Assembly (NCBI RefSeq): GCF_008315115.2
Contig: NC_050184.1
Span: 1,378,032 to 1,442,031 of the forward strand
Reading direction: 5' to 3'
Source: Sander lucioperca
Taxonomy: Eukaryota; Chordata; Actinopteri; Perciformes; Percidae
DNA length: 64,000 nucleotides
The position numbers and the translations under genes were made by a program. This document shows positions 1 through 11,560 of the stretch, piece by piece. The notes beneath the pieces are model-generated. The model was not told the DNA's origin and made no database searches. It saw nothing but the letters and a program-made list of their open reading frames with translations. Numbering within the stretch: the first letter of the stretch is position 1; each line of letters opens with the position of its first letter.

Positions 1-199
1 TTTCCACTGATTTCCATTTACATTTCTGATCATAGTCATTGTAGAATGACGCTTGTAGTGTCATAACCTACATGAATAGTCCTTTTTATGGATGTCACAG
101 CTAGCACTGCTCACATTTATGCTGCTGTCAAATGGGAGTTGGTTTTCCATTCCAAGTCATTTAACTGGTTAAACTCCCAACTGACAGAAAAATTGACAG

Positions 200-365
200 G
201 CCCCGCAGGTGGCTTGTGGCTCGGGGGTAGTCTGGTCACCCCTCAACCACAAGATTGGCGGTTCAATCCCAAGCTCCTCCTGCCACATGTCAAACTGTCC
301 CTGAGCAAGACACTGAAGCCCAAGTTGCTCCCCGGCTGCTGTATGTATAGCTGTTCACTGCTCCT
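200..365 (+). repeat. tRNA-derived SINE fragment
   Basis: The stretch has a decayed A-box-like start (GTGGCTCGGGGGTAGTCTGG) and a B-box-like GGCGGTTCAATCCC at 257-270. It is followed by a sequence resembling the common fish SINE body containing TGAGCAAGACACTGAAGCCC. No poly(A) or target duplication was seen, so the ends are approximate. Confidence 0.5.
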
Positions 366-1865
366 AATTCTTAGGATGGGTTTAAATGTAGTAATTAAAT
401 TTCATGACATTATACTGTGTATGAGACAAATATGTTTTTTGTTTTGTTTTTGTTTTAAAAATTGGCACTTTAATGGGCTAATGCATTGTTTTATTTGGTC
501 ATGTATGACAGAATACAAAGGTATACAATAATAATATATTATATTAAACGACTGAATCATCCTTCATGCCAACAGACAGTGTTAAAGTATAAGACTGCTG
601 TGTCCTTACGTCAATACTTTACTTCCCGTGCCTGTCAGTGGCATTGGTTCTTACTGAAGACATACATTTTTAAAAACGGGTCACAAATACATAGTTTCTT
701 TTTTTTTCAAAAGTCTCAGTCATTTCCTAAAACAGGAGCAAATTTACATTTCAAGTCAAACCTCTCTCCTAGTAATTATGTCTACATGCTAATAATTTGC
801 AACACCAAATGTGTTAGTAGCAAGGAAACATTCTTAATTAACATATCTGCAAAGTTACAACGCATCTGCAACATTTTAAGTAGCAGGACAAGTTTACTTT
901 TTCAATATTTGACCAAATCCATCATATTTCTCTTCCCTATTTCTATCCAGCCTGAAGCTAACTACACACAGGACTCAGGATATGAACCCCGAGCTACGCT
1001 TTCAAAGTCCTGCACTTTGTACGGCAACCATCCACTCAGCAACCTCCCTACGGATTCTGTGCAACACATGAACTTCCTGGATGGTAAAGAATATTGCCAG
1101 TAACCATAACCCAAGCAGCATTTATGTTTCCTCCAGAGCGCATGTGGCAAAACTAATGATAGATAGAAATGTAATTTCTAGAAGACAGACCGTTGTTGCG
1201 CTCTGGTGAGTATTTGTGGCAACAGGGATTGAGTCAAAATAAACTACAGTGTGGCTAATTGATGTGTTATGTTATACACACACAATACCTGTTAGTAGAT
1301 ACATTCAGTGTTGGTTTGGCGCTGCATGTTGAGATTTGTTGACAAGAAGAAAAAATATTGAATATCACCAGACTGAAACATGCATTATATTACTGCAGAA
1401 TTGTTTTTTTTGTTTCTTATGTCCAATCATACTGACTGACAAGAGAACACTATGTTTGACAGACAGACAAAAGGAGCCAACAGTTTGGCTCCACAGACAG
1501 AAAGACAGAGAGGCAGGTAGAATAACTGTGGTTCTTGTAAAGCTGGCATTAATGCACAGCATATTTTTCTGTCTGAGTGGTGGATGCTGCACCTCCCTGG
1601 TTCAGCTGCTGATAACTTCTCTTTTATAGGCCAGGATAGAGGAGGGCTGACAGTAGATGGGATGTGACAAAGTGTGTTTGTGAGTGCATGGGTGTGTGTT
1701 GGGCAAATAGGGGGAGATAAGTAAGGCATGCCAGTTAGGATGCTAGCGTGCACAGACAAGGAAACTGTCACTCTGTACTGAGGAATAACAGAAAGAAGAG
1801 CACCTATGGGTGGGCAGGTCTGTCTGCCAAGATGCCAGTCACCCAGACAGCAAGAGGGGGAGCTG

Positions 1866-1880
1866 TGTCTGTGTGTGTGT

Positions 1881-1967
<87 letters not shown>

Positions 1968-1968
1968 G
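1866..1968. repeat. (GT)n microsatellite, about 100 bp
   Basis: Almost uninterrupted GT dinucleotides with one GTAT interruption near 1882. All three forward frames read as Cys-Val runs here, which are artefacts of the repeat. Confidence 0.97.
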
Positions 1969-2404
1969 TTTCACAAGGGTTTAGTGAGGTCCTCTGAAGG
2001 AAGCTGTTTTTTCTGTCAACCAGCTTTATACCTTAAATCCCTGTCGAGCAGTCACACTGAGAGTCCTCTGCCTCCAAGATTGAACCTATCTGATAATACA
2101 CACTAACGCACTAACACACATGCATAAACATAGGTGCACACACACCTCAACTATTTTGACAGTATGTACTTTAATCTGTCAGGAGCTTCCTGCATTAGAA
2201 CAAGAGAAGAGTCAAATGTCTGAAGTATCTGTCTACAGGAGGGGGGGGAGGTGGAGTGAAGGGCCACAGCCAAACCACAAATGTCACATCAAAGAGGATC
2301 AGTTATAGCATCAGAGCTGACATGTTTTTTTTATATATAACCTGAGTCTTATTGCTGTAACATTTAATGTGTTTCTTTTTTAGGAGGGGTGGGATGGAAT
2401 ATTA

Positions 2405-2474
2405 CTTTGTATTTTTGTGAAGTAGTTTGTAACCCTGTTTTGAAAGGTGCTATATAAATAAAGCCATTATTATT
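2405..2474 (+). repeat. L2-type LINE 3' tail fragment
   Basis: The sequence TTTGAAAGGTGCTATATAAA followed by TAAAGCCATTATTATT matches the 3' end pattern of fish L2-type LINEs (GGTGCTATATAAATAAA plus a short ATT repeat). The same pattern ends the LINE at 26640-27465. Only about 70 bp remain, as expected for 5'-truncated insertions. Confidence 0.6.
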
Positions 2475-3260
2475 GGAAGTAATCCAGGGTTTTGCAAAAT
2501 TGTCTAATATTGACATTCTTATAGGGTTGGTAGCCATTAGGCTTACATAAAATGGGCAAATACAGCAATACAATTTCCCTAACAATAACATTTATATTGG
2601 ACAAAGCTGGCATGCATAATTTATGTTCAGTGCCAATACAGTATCAGTGCAGAGATTGGGGTAGTGGATGGGTGTGCAGCACATCTGCCTTTCATGTGGG
2701 AGACAGCAGTAGGAATTTTTTTACAATCATCTGTGGAGAAACATGGTAATGTAGAAAGCGGCGGTGAAACAATGTCATGAATAGTATCTAACAAAATCTT
2801 AGGATTTATTTTTGAAGAAAAAGCTGAGTTAGCAAAGTAAGAAGTCTAGGCTTCCTTCACTAGTGTATTAAAAGAATTGCAAAGCTCTTTGAGATACAGG
2901 CGGTGCACTTCTAGCACAGTGGCTTTCAATAATCCTTTGTCCTGCGATACTTCAGGCTACAGACAGCGTCTGTCATCCACGGAGAAGTGTTGCAGATAGC
3001 CCTAGTCCTAACCTTTAAAGGTGCCTCTGTTCTACAACATGCAGCAATGCTCGTTGAAAGACTGCATTATAAGCTTTACATCATTGACATTAGTATTAAT
3101 ATCACAGCAAAACTGAAAACTGATTAGCTGTATTCTGAGTAATGACCCATGTGAGTGGCACTGGAAACATGTTGCTTTAAATTTAAAGATTCTGTAATAT
3201 TAAAAGATTCAGAGGCTACACAGTTCGTGACGTCATTGATATGCAAGTTAAAAACACTTT

Positions 3261-4268
3261 GGGCCCTATTTTGCACCCGGCGCAGCGCGGCGCTAAGCCC
3301 GATACAAGTTTTCTTTGCTATTTTAAGACCATCCAGTGCCCACGTCGTTTAAATAGCAAATGCACCTGCACCCATCTGTGCGCCCATGGGCGTGCTGGTC
3401 TTACAGGGAGGTGTGAATTCTGGGCGTATTGCTATCTTGAGGCAGCGGTGAGTGATCGCGCCATTGACCAAGAAAAACCTGGTCTAAAGTCAATAACGCA
3501 GAATTTTATTGTTATTTTAACAGCACATTAGTAAAATGCGCCTAGGCTTATGCACAGTGCGTGCACACTATGCTTGTTACACACACAGGGACACGCAGCA
3601 GCACACACACATGCAGAAGATTAAAAAATATATATATTATGGTGCAAATCCGCCATCATAATAGCAATGCGCCAAGGTACAAACGCGCCTGGCTTTTAAA
3701 GGGAATGGGAGATAACACTGATTGGTTTATTGCATGTTACGCCCAAAACACATCTATGAATTAATGAAGACACTAAGTACAACCCTTTTGAACCATGCGC
3801 CCGGCCATACCTGTCAAGTTTTGGATTTGAAAATAAGGGAAATTTTCCGGCGCCCACCGCGAGCAGTCCCACCACCCCAACCAAGCTCCAGTATCCCTTA
3901 CATTTTGAGGGTTTTGGTTTTTTGGCAGGAGTGCCTTCGTCGTAGCGTCCATCATCCGTCTCTGTTTTTTTTTCTTTTTTTTCCCGCGTTGTCACTCATC
4001 ATCAACTGCCACCTACAGTACCTGTAGTAGGCTACTCCGCCCGGGCCCAGGGTATTATTATTTTTTAATAACGCAGGTTAAAATACGGGAGATTTACGGG
4101 AAAATACTAATACGGGAGGACGGCGGGAAAGAAGGGTAAAATATTGACAGGTATGCGCACGGACCCTTTTTTCCGCTGTCAAACTAGCAAAAGTGGATTT
4201 GGACAAGCCCTAAACGCACCTGCGCCATGCACTTCACGCCGTGCACTTAGATCGTTAAAATAGGGCCC
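3261..4268. mobile_element. Harbinger-like MITE with nested insertion
   Basis: Seen: the left end GGGCCCTATTTT (3261) and right end AAAATAGGGCCC (4268) are perfect inverted copies. Each is flanked by TTT, a possible 3-bp target duplication. Interior tracts are CG-rich relative to the surrounding intron and contain no open transposase. A second element at 3806-4155 interrupts it. Inference: a 3-bp duplication and G/C-rich termini suggest the PIF/Harbinger group, but no coding remnant confirms this. Confidence 0.65.
3806..4155. mobile_element. Nested MITE, CATACCTGTCAA termini
   Basis: The left end CATACCTGTCAA and right end TTGACAGGTATG are perfect inverted copies, 350 bp apart, inside the 3261-4268 element. 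The flanks CGCCCGGC and CGCACGGA match at 6 of 8 bases, hinting at a decayed 8-bp hAT-type duplication. Internal motifs such as ATACGGGA and TACGGGAGG fill the right half. No coding remnant is visible. Confidence 0.6.
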
Positions 4269-4701
4269 TTTGTCTTTGGCTTAATAATAGAGGTCAGAAA
4301 ATCAGTTTACTCTAATAAAAACTGTCCAGCTGAACCAGGGAGTTGAGATTAAAACACAGTGAAGCGCCTTTAGCCAACCAACTTTAACCAGTTGTAGTTC
4401 AAAAGTAGTGAAAGGTTCTGTGCTCACCAATTGGCAAGACGCGGAGTCCCAATACATTTTAGAATCCATGGGGCACAATTTCTTTATATGTATAAACTCC
4501 ATATTCCATTAAGAAAGCCAATTTTTCCTTTGTTGGGAAGCTGTAACATTCTATTCTGTGAAAACTCTGAACAAAGCCTCTCTCATCTGTTTCAATTGGT
4601 ATCATACATTTATATCATAAATTGTTACACTTTTCTTTCCTTAAGATTTATCTCCGTGAACCTACTTCAAACCAATCCTTCCTTCCTAAGAAGCCTTTTT
4701 C

Positions 4702-5060
4702 TGGTAACACTTTATTTGAAGGGGTGTGCATAAGACTGACATGACACTGTCATAACCATGACACTACATCCGTCATGAACATGAAGGAGTCTTTATAAGT
4801 GTTTATGACTAAATTATGAAACCTTTAATGCAAAGTTAGCATTGTTTGAGCTATCTGTGTTTTGACAACTTACATTAAACAAGACAATATAACCTGTCAT
4901 GAATATGTCATAACAGGCCTAATTATCAAACTTAAAGAAACGATTTAGCTTTATGTGTTGACATCACATTAAACGTAAGTGGTACGTTTTGACATTGGCT
5001 GTCATGAAACTATTACAATTGTGTGAATATTTTCCTTGACCTCAAGTAAAGTGTAACCAT
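4702..5060. mobile_element. Short TIR element (TGGTAACACTTTATTTGA)
   Basis: The left end TGGTAACACTTTATTTGAAG is an imperfect inverted copy of the right end, CTCAAGTAAAGTGTAACCAT. The interior has repeated TGACATGACACTGTCATAA-like motifs and no coding potential. No clear target duplication was seen, so the superfamily is left open. On the minus strand its left end supplies AATAAA (4711-4716) and an ATTAAA lies at 4824-4829, both downstream of the exon 8 read-through stop. Confidence 0.55.
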
Positions 5061-5258
5061 TTGGACTTGTCATTGATATGTCCTAAAAGTTTTGATGACA
5101 GTGAATACAGTACCGAGATAATTTACTGTGTTTTCGACAGATGACTTCAGTTTTTGATAAAGTACCTGCTAAACGCTGCTAACTGTAGTTAGCTGCCTTC
5201 GGCTAGTTAGCTAGGTTAGCTGTATTGATAACTTGTATCAGTTGTTAATGTAAGAAAC

Positions 5259-5712
5259 TAGGGCTGTCAATCAATTAAAAAAATTTATCTAATTAATTAC
5301 ATAGTCTATGATTAATTAATCTAAATTAATCGCATACATAATTTTTGCCCGGTGCCTTAACCACAAGGCTGTAGGTTACCAGTTTCATTGAACGCACCGT
5401 CTGTGTTTTTCCGACAACGGCAGCTGCACATTGTTACATCCCGGTATTGAATCCTCTACAGTAAAATATAGTCACACTTTACACCGTTTAGCGTTAGCTG
5501 TCAGCATTGTAAGTAATTGTAAGTAAATGTTCCAATTAATGATCCAGGCAGCGCATTCTCGTCTCCCTCCTTCATTTTACAGTCGAATGGTGGCTAGAAC
5601 GGCTCTGGGTCAAAGTTCAATATGGAATGGATTAATCTGCGTTATTTTTTTTAACGCGTTATTTTTTCTCAGATTAATTAATCAAAATGAACGCGTTATT
5701 TTGACAGCCCTA
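5259..5712. mobile_element. hAT MITE (TAGGGCTGTCA termini)
   Basis: Seen: TAGGGCTGTCAA at the left and TTGACAGCCCTA at the right form inverted ends of a 454-bp element. The flanks are TAAGAAAC (5251-5258) and TTAGAAAC (5713-5720), a 7-of-8 match consistent with an 8-bp duplication. Sub-terminal blocks rich in TTAATTAATC and AACGCGTTATTTTT match the pattern of a very common fish hAT MITE. It starts about 270 bp beyond the read-through stop of pax7 exon 8. Confidence 0.82.
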
Positions 5713-5979
5713 TTAGAAACATTTGAACATTTTAAGGGAAGTGTGACTTAAAACAGAAAAAGAAAGAAAGGGGGTAATCTATTGTTCAATATAATGTTAT
5801 GCTGCATTGATGCATTTTACATTATTCTGAAAAAACATTGTTTATACATTGATAAACAATGAGCTGTAAGGTAAAAACAAAGTCACATTATTTTTGACGG
5901 TGTATGGTGGAATAAGGAACAATCCACTGTCCATGAATTAATGTGGAAATTCAGTCAAACACTAGTCATTCACTGAGTG

Positions 5980-6080
5980 CTATACTTGTGCAATATCAGT
6001 AAGTGATAAAGAGTCATAAAGCTGTTCTATATCACAATGCTGCTGTTTGTTTAGTCTGAAGTAGAAGGTGTCAGACTTAC
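5980..6080 (-). other. Read-through extension of pax7 exon 8
   Basis: If the exon 8 donor is not used, the reading frame continues for 33 codons, the first (Ser) taking its first base from exon 8, to a TAG at 5980-5982. The tail begins SKSDTFYFRLNK and ends LTDIAQV. Vertebrate Pax3 and Pax7 are known to make alternative C-termini by splicing or by running into intron 8, so the extension is plausible. No AATAAA or ATTAAA is seen on the minus strand until about 4829, more than 1.1 kb downstream, so a short polyadenylated form is not directly supported. It may simply be intron. Confidence 0.4.
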
Positions 6081-6348
6081 TCTGGCCATACTGACTGTAC
6101 TGGTAGCCGGCAGCAGCCATAGCTGGGTCCATGCTGTAGCCGGTGGTGCTGTATGTGGGGGGGCAGTAGGACTGAGATGATGGAAGGCTGTCCACCGTCT
6201 TAATGGAGGCCTCAACTGAACGCTGGCTGCAGCTGGCTGAGATGGCGTTGGATGGAGAGGAGTCCAAGGCACTGTGGAGCGGTGAGATGGAGAAGTCGTG
6301 TTGTGGCTGTGAGGAAACACCACTGGGGTTACTCAGGATGCTCATCAC
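6081..6348 (-). CDS. pax7: Pax7 exon 8: C-terminal transactivation segment
   Basis: The exon encodes 89 whole codons plus the first base of a split codon. It begins VMSILSNPSG, directly continuing NGLSPQ of exon 7, and ends GYQYSQYGQ. The acceptor is TGTTTGCAG before GTGATGAGC, and the donor is CCAGA followed by GTAAGT, a consensus 5' splice site. The residues are rich in Ser, Pro, Tyr and Gln, with SYCPPTYSTTGYSMDP as the hallmark Pax3/7 C-terminal motif, a transcription-activation region in the family. Oddities: an AMAAA insertion-like stretch before GYQYSQYGQ, and RSVEASIKTVDSLPSSQ where tetrapod Pax7 is shorter, from memory of the family. The following splice target is not in the window. 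Confidence 0.93.
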
Positions 6349-7929
6349 CTGCAAACACAGAGGAGAAGACACTTTGGTACAGAGCAAGATATCCCCAGAA
6401 CCACTAGTTAGATCATCATGAAATCTACCCTGAATAGTTTCAGCATTTTGGTGACCACCTGAGCTTTCCTTTAGTGCCAAAAATGTCAACATTGCTCACA
6501 AGATATCTCATAATCTTACAGGCAGATTGGTCTGAAATATTTTTGAGAAGATACATTAACCCTGGAGGAGGAATCCTATACAGACTCATTTTCTGCTTCA
6601 ACTTTGACCTGCTGTGCTTACTGCAGCTGTGTGCTCAGTTTTCTTGTGCAATGAGTGTCTTTTTAGTGATGCCATTGTGTTCTCAGACGTCAGCAATTAC
6701 TTTGATGAATACAGTCTGTGTTTACATCGCACCGCAGGCTAACGTGCAGGAGGCACAGCGCACGCTCGCCGACCAGATACTGTGTGTGGAGCGGCCAAAC
6801 CCAGACTCCGATCCACCCAGTCATGATCTTCCCAAATACAGACAGTCTGTTAATGTCCAAGGAACGCTTACCCTAACCATAACCTGCTGTATGGACATCT
6901 AAGAAGTGGACCAGTGATGCTATCTTCGGCCGTTTTTGGACCGTACAAACTGGGATGAAAACATCGCAGTTTTGTTCAACTGCACCCCCACGCCGTCTGC
7001 CACCCATCCACCCATCCACCCCATAGACTGACTGTGTAGACACATATGCACACACATGCCAATGGCCACTTCTCTACTTCCTACCCCCCTACTTTTGGTG
7101 CCCTTGCTCTGACCATATCCATCTTCAAACATTTTGATCTCACCTACACACCTGTAAAGTTGTGTGACTGTATCGTACACGGTTGTGATGCTAGCGCAGT
7201 GGCAAAATCTGTCCCCAGACAGACAGACAGACAGACAGACTGGCAAGTACTCAAAACCACAGAACTTGTGTTACCGTGTGTACTCTCAAGGGAAAAGCAA
7301 CACCAGCGGCCGGTAACAAGGTAATGTGACAACGTTGTGAACCTTAAGCATCATAATGTAACAGCAGCCACATACAGTAAAGTGATTTATCAATTTATGC
7401 ACAAATTGTGCTCTAGTTCGGTTTTCATAGCTTGAACACAGTTTTCAAAACTCTACACACTTATCCTATGGCTTTAACCACAACGTGCACAACACTGTGG
7501 ATTTACAGCACGTTGTTCAAATGCTAACACACTGCTATCAAAACTGTTAACCACGCATTCAAAACAGAATAGATTTCAGTCTGGTGCATTTCAAACACTG
7601 CTGATTGCAATGGTTTCTTGTTTTAGACTTGTTAGTGAACACATACTGTATATACAGTATATATGGGAAAGCTCATAAAGCCTTTTTTAAAAATAAAGAA
7701 ACACCAAATTTAAAAAAAAAAAGTGAAAAACACTTCCTTCCTAATATAGCAAAACTGCACACTTACTGTTTTTCACAAAATAATGGAGGTGTAAGCAATG
7801 AGAACACCACAGTCATTTGTATTTATAGATAATGTAGGTTCATGGCAAGAGAAGACATCCAATTTGTTGATAAAAAAACTTGTATAACTTCTGGACTATT
7901 ACGTACCTTTAGTTTGTAACATTTCCAGT

Positions 7930-8003
7930 AATTACGTAAATTACTACAGACAAAATTATATATATATATATATAATTTGTCTGTAGTAATTTACATAATT
8001 ACT

Positions 8004-8084
<81 letters not shown>

Positions 8085-8250
8085 TAAGCAAACTGAAGAT
8101 TTTCATTAATTCTTGTTTACCTCAAAACCTGTATATAGCACATATCCAGTAATTACGTAAATTACTACAGACAAATTATATATATATATATAAATATAAG
8201 CAAACTGAAGATTTTCATTAATTCTTGTTTACCTCAAAACCTGTATAAAA
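7930..8250. repeat. (TA)n array with inverted and direct duplications
   Basis: CCAGTAATTACGTAAATTAC with its continuation TACAGACAAA, at about 7926-7957, is inverted at about 7973-8005 across a short TA run, making a perfect-looking hairpin of about 35 bp per arm. A third copy appears in direct orientation at 8147-8177. The tract AATATAAGCAAACTGAAG and its following 40 bp occurs twice (8080 and 8191). Long TA runs (8006-8080) join the copies. Confidence 0.85.
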
Positions 8251-8639
8251 TAAAAAAGGAAAGACAATAATTTAACTCTTCTCTTATAGCAAATATTGAT
8301 TAGTGTAAAGTCAATTAAATTATTCAAACTGTAAAGATGAAAAGTTTGTAATTTCTGTATTGGTGTTTGACACTAGTGTTTTTACTCTCGGTGTGTTCTG
8401 ATTGACATTGTGTGTTATCTAGATGAGGATTGTTCATAGTGTTTGGCTGCACAGAGCCTGTTTTGAGATGTGTGTGAAGAGTTGTGTTGCTGTGAATGAG
8501 TTTTGCAGGTGATGTGAACTGTTTAGCTCAGGTGACTGTTGGTAATGCAGACTGTGGTTAGAGTTTTGCACATGTGGCTTCAGTTGTGACCACTGTCGTT
8601 TAGCAATCAAAAAAAGTAAGTACAGAGCTGGAGTCAGGA

Positions 8640-8800
8640 CATTGTTAGCCTAGCTTAGCATAAAGACTGGAAGCAGGGGGAAACAGCAAGCATGGCTCTG
8701 TCTAAAGATGAAAAATACTCCTCTGAAGCTCACTGATAGCCACAATGGCAAATGCTTAACAACTTTAGAAGAAAAGAATATAAGACGTGTGGAAGCTGGT
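8640..8800 (+). repeat. Common fish interspersed repeat fragment
   Basis: The sequence TAGCTTAGCATAAAGACTGG followed by AAGCAGGGGGAAACAGC resembles a repeat widely found in teleost genomes. I recognise the core but not its class, and no termini or duplications are visible. Confidence 0.35.
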
Positions 8801-9974
8801 GTCCGCCAGAGCACAAAATACCTTAACTAAGAGTCCTGAGAGCTGAGGTTTCTGCAGACAGGACAGACACATACATGATTGACTTGGAAACTGTAATATA
8901 GTGATTCAGTCTAAATGAAGGAGTGTGAAGTGTAAATGAATACAATATGCATTGTTTCAGATAAATCAACATTTCAGACAGAGTTAGCCTTTCATTTCAT
9001 TTGAATGTCCTCAGCTGTTCTAATGAAGCCTTGTTTTGTTTGTGCTCATGTCAGAGGAAACCCTCTTCTTTGTTGGTTTCTAAGCTCAGTGTGCTCCTGC
9101 AGCTGCAGCCTACTGATAGCAGTACTACTTACAGATACTGTAGCCAGGAGCTAATGCCAGGGCTTCGTAAACATTCCCAGCAAGCATTTCACTGAGACAA
9201 TATCCATAAGGTGTCCAGCGGTGTCAAAGTATTAACACAGCAGCACACATTGTCTCAGCAGGAATAAGCACATGCAATGTTTTACAACCTGGGTAATACT
9301 TCTATGAATTGGTCATCATTCCTTTTCATAGCTTAATAACAGTTTAAGCTAAAATATTTTTAATCTAAACAGAATCAAGGTGTGTGAAGGTGAAAAGGTG
9401 ATACAAACTATTAATTGTTATAATTCAATCGCTGGTCATTTTTTACCTGCAGCATTCATTCACTGTTATTCCCTCCCATACACACCCTATATGTTGCAGC
9501 CATGTAAGCTGGAGTCCCAGTTCTATGGAAGGTCAAGCATAGCTAACACTGTATGTAGTGTGGAAGTTATGGTACAATTTAGTAATATTGGGTTGCACTA
9601 TACACGTTGTTAGACTCCAGGCCTCATGCTTCAAATGTACTCGTACATCATGCCGTCAAACCACATCTAAATGGCAAAACATGTTCATACATGTTCAGGC
9701 AAGGTGAAAGTCTTTCCTCGAACACATTCATGTTGTTGCACATGTTGTTCACACGTCGGGAGACTGAAGTAGTTATGTGAATAATGAGAAAAGGGAACTT
9801 GAAAAGTGCAAACCCAGCTTACTTTCATATCTCCACACACCTGAACATTACTGCGTAAAGTAGCTGTGCCTGGCAGATTACCCGTTTTGAAAAGTTACTA
9901 TAATTGTCGGATGCAGCCCCCCCAGGTATGACATCACAAAGGTGTGTGGGGGTTTCAGACACTGTTCAACAATT

Positions 9975-10078
9975 TTTTTTTATTTTCTCAAGTTTGTGCA
10001 CTGGTTGTTCATGTGATATCACTGTTTACCTGATTTTTTTGTAAATTGCATTTTGTCAATAAAAAAAAAAAAAAAAAA
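9975..10078 (+). mobile_element. Poly(A) retroposed fragment with 15-bp TSD
   Basis: Seen: CACTGTTCAACAATT occurs at 9960-9974 and again at 10079-10093, perfectly flanking a 104-bp insert. The insert ends in TGTCAATAAAA running into a run of about 20 A, giving an AATAAA signal directly at the tail. A perfect long duplication plus poly(A) is the signature of target-primed reverse transcription by LINE machinery. The body (ATTTTCTCAAGTTTGTGCAC and on) is the 3' end of an unknown transcript or LINE. Confidence 0.85.
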
Positions 10079-10244
10079 CACTGTTCAACAATTCAACAAG
10101 CTTGTTGTTTGGCTTAAGATATATCCTGACTCCAGATGCAAGTCATTCCTATGAACTGTGGTGATATACAGTACATACCAGATTTTAGGCACAGTTTATA
10201 ATGTAATGGATTGGATTGGATTGATTTGCTTGCGCTCTTGCCAG

Positions 10245-10460
10245 ATTAAACTGATGGGTGAATGTAAAAAGTCTTAATTACCAGCTCTATCTCCACAGCA
10301 CTGTAGAGTAAGGTCTGGCTACACATAGGATAAAAAACACTGGGTTGTGTTGCATTTCTTTAAACCAATCACAATGGTCTTGGGCGGCGCTAAGCTCTGG
10401 ACGCAGCGACGGTGGCTCTGCTAAATAGTCTCAGGAAGGAACTTTGGTGGAACATTTGCA
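10245..10460 (+). repeat. Interspersed repeat, family copy 1 of 3
   Basis: It shares a core around TTTAAACCAATCACAATGGT and GGCGGCGCTAAGCTCTGGAC with copies at 25975-26140 (same strand) and 52090-52395 (opposite strand). Its left part, with CTCTATCTCCACAGCACTGT, resembles sequence at about 25990 (CTGCACAGCGCTGGAGTGTG). No coding content was seen. The class is unknown; a MITE is likely because copies occur in both orientations. Confidence 0.6.
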
Positions 10461-11465
10461 CCCCACAAAAGAAAAGGCCACAAACAATACATTAAATGAA
10501 GTTAAATGTTGTATATATATATATATATATATGAATATCAGCTGTTGTATAAATGTTTGCAGGAATATGCTACCTTACCCAAATGTGCCTGACAGTTAAT
10601 CAGACAAAGATCTGAGTTCCTGTAGATGCAGGATGAAATTGTAGAGATATTCAGTAAAAACGGAATAAAGATTTGCTGTTTGTGAGTCAATGCCACTCAA
10701 AGGATGAAAGGTAGTGAAATATAACACACAGACACAGGTGGTGGATAAGGTGAGAAGCCTCCATCTCAAACAGTACAGGAGTCTTTCACAGATGAAGAGA
10801 TGAGAGGAGAACAGTTATCTCTGGACCACACATTACCATCTCCTACTCCTCACTGTTCCTCCACCTCTTGCTACACTACTTTGAAACGCTATCCCCCACA
10901 TCGGCTTATTTATTTATTCAGCATTCAGGTTGGTGCTTGGTTCTGAGCTGGTTTCAAAATGCTGCGCTTAAAGATAATTTAGGGATTTTAGGATGCTATA
11001 ACAAAATCAGTATGTGGAAGCATATGTGTGCTTCAAACGAAGTGCTTATTGGATTATCAAACACCGTCTGAAACTTCTTCCCTTCACGCCTGTCTGATGT
11101 CAGAATTGTTGGGTAATGTGTAACTTTCCAAAACAGAAAATCTGATAATCACACCCACTTTACTAAGATTAGTCAGGTGTGCAGCAGTGTGGAAGCAGGC
11201 AAGGTTTAAACTTTTTATCCACACATCTACTTCCATGAGTTTTTGTATGTAGAGTATAAATGAGTGTGACACCTGAATGCCCTTGAGGAAAGAGTGAAAG
11301 CCTGCTTTGTTACTTCGCTCCTTCTCTGGCCTTTCAGAAAAGCTAGTTCAAACTAGTAGTTTGTGGGTGAAATGATCAACCAATTTCAGCTTACATTATA
11401 TATATGCATTTATGTCAGCTGATAAGAAACAAGAAATGTAAGTGCATAAATATATGTTTAAGGTA

Positions 11466-11560
11466 GGGATCGACCGATACTGGTTTTTCAGGGCAGATGC
11501 CGATTATTAGTAGTTATTGAAAACGATAACCGATATTTGGAACCGATATGCATTTACAGT
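11466..11560 (+). repeat. hAT-like terminal fragment (TAGGGATCGACCGATA)
   Basis: TAGGGATCGACCGATACTGG followed by repeated CCGATAT-type motifs resembles the end of a common fish hAT-family repeat. No matching right end was found, so this looks like a truncated copy. Confidence 0.45.

Larger units (their letters stand above)
1..6080 (-). other. pax7 intron 8 or 3' flank
   Basis: Everything downstream of the exon 8 donor. I looked on the minus strand for the C-terminal peptides known from spliced vertebrate Pax7 isoforms and found neither, so the last exon, if present, lies left of base 1. Content: a SINE-like fragment near 200-365, a long (GT)n near 1866-1968, a short LINE tail near 2405-2474, and MITEs at 3261-4268, 4702-5060 and 5259-5712. 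The stretches 370-1860, 1970-2400 and 2480-3250 show no gene or repeat that I recognise. Confidence 0.75.

Noticed and set aside
962..1150. Candidate last pax7 exon on the minus strand
   Set aside because: The frame shows none of the C-terminal motifs of known Pax7 isoforms and lacks a matching phase-1 acceptor.
1806..2106. Open frames of Cys-Val repeats (also at 23575, 24478, 45381, 47899)
   Set aside because: They are translations of (GT)n/(AC)n microsatellites with no other protein signal.
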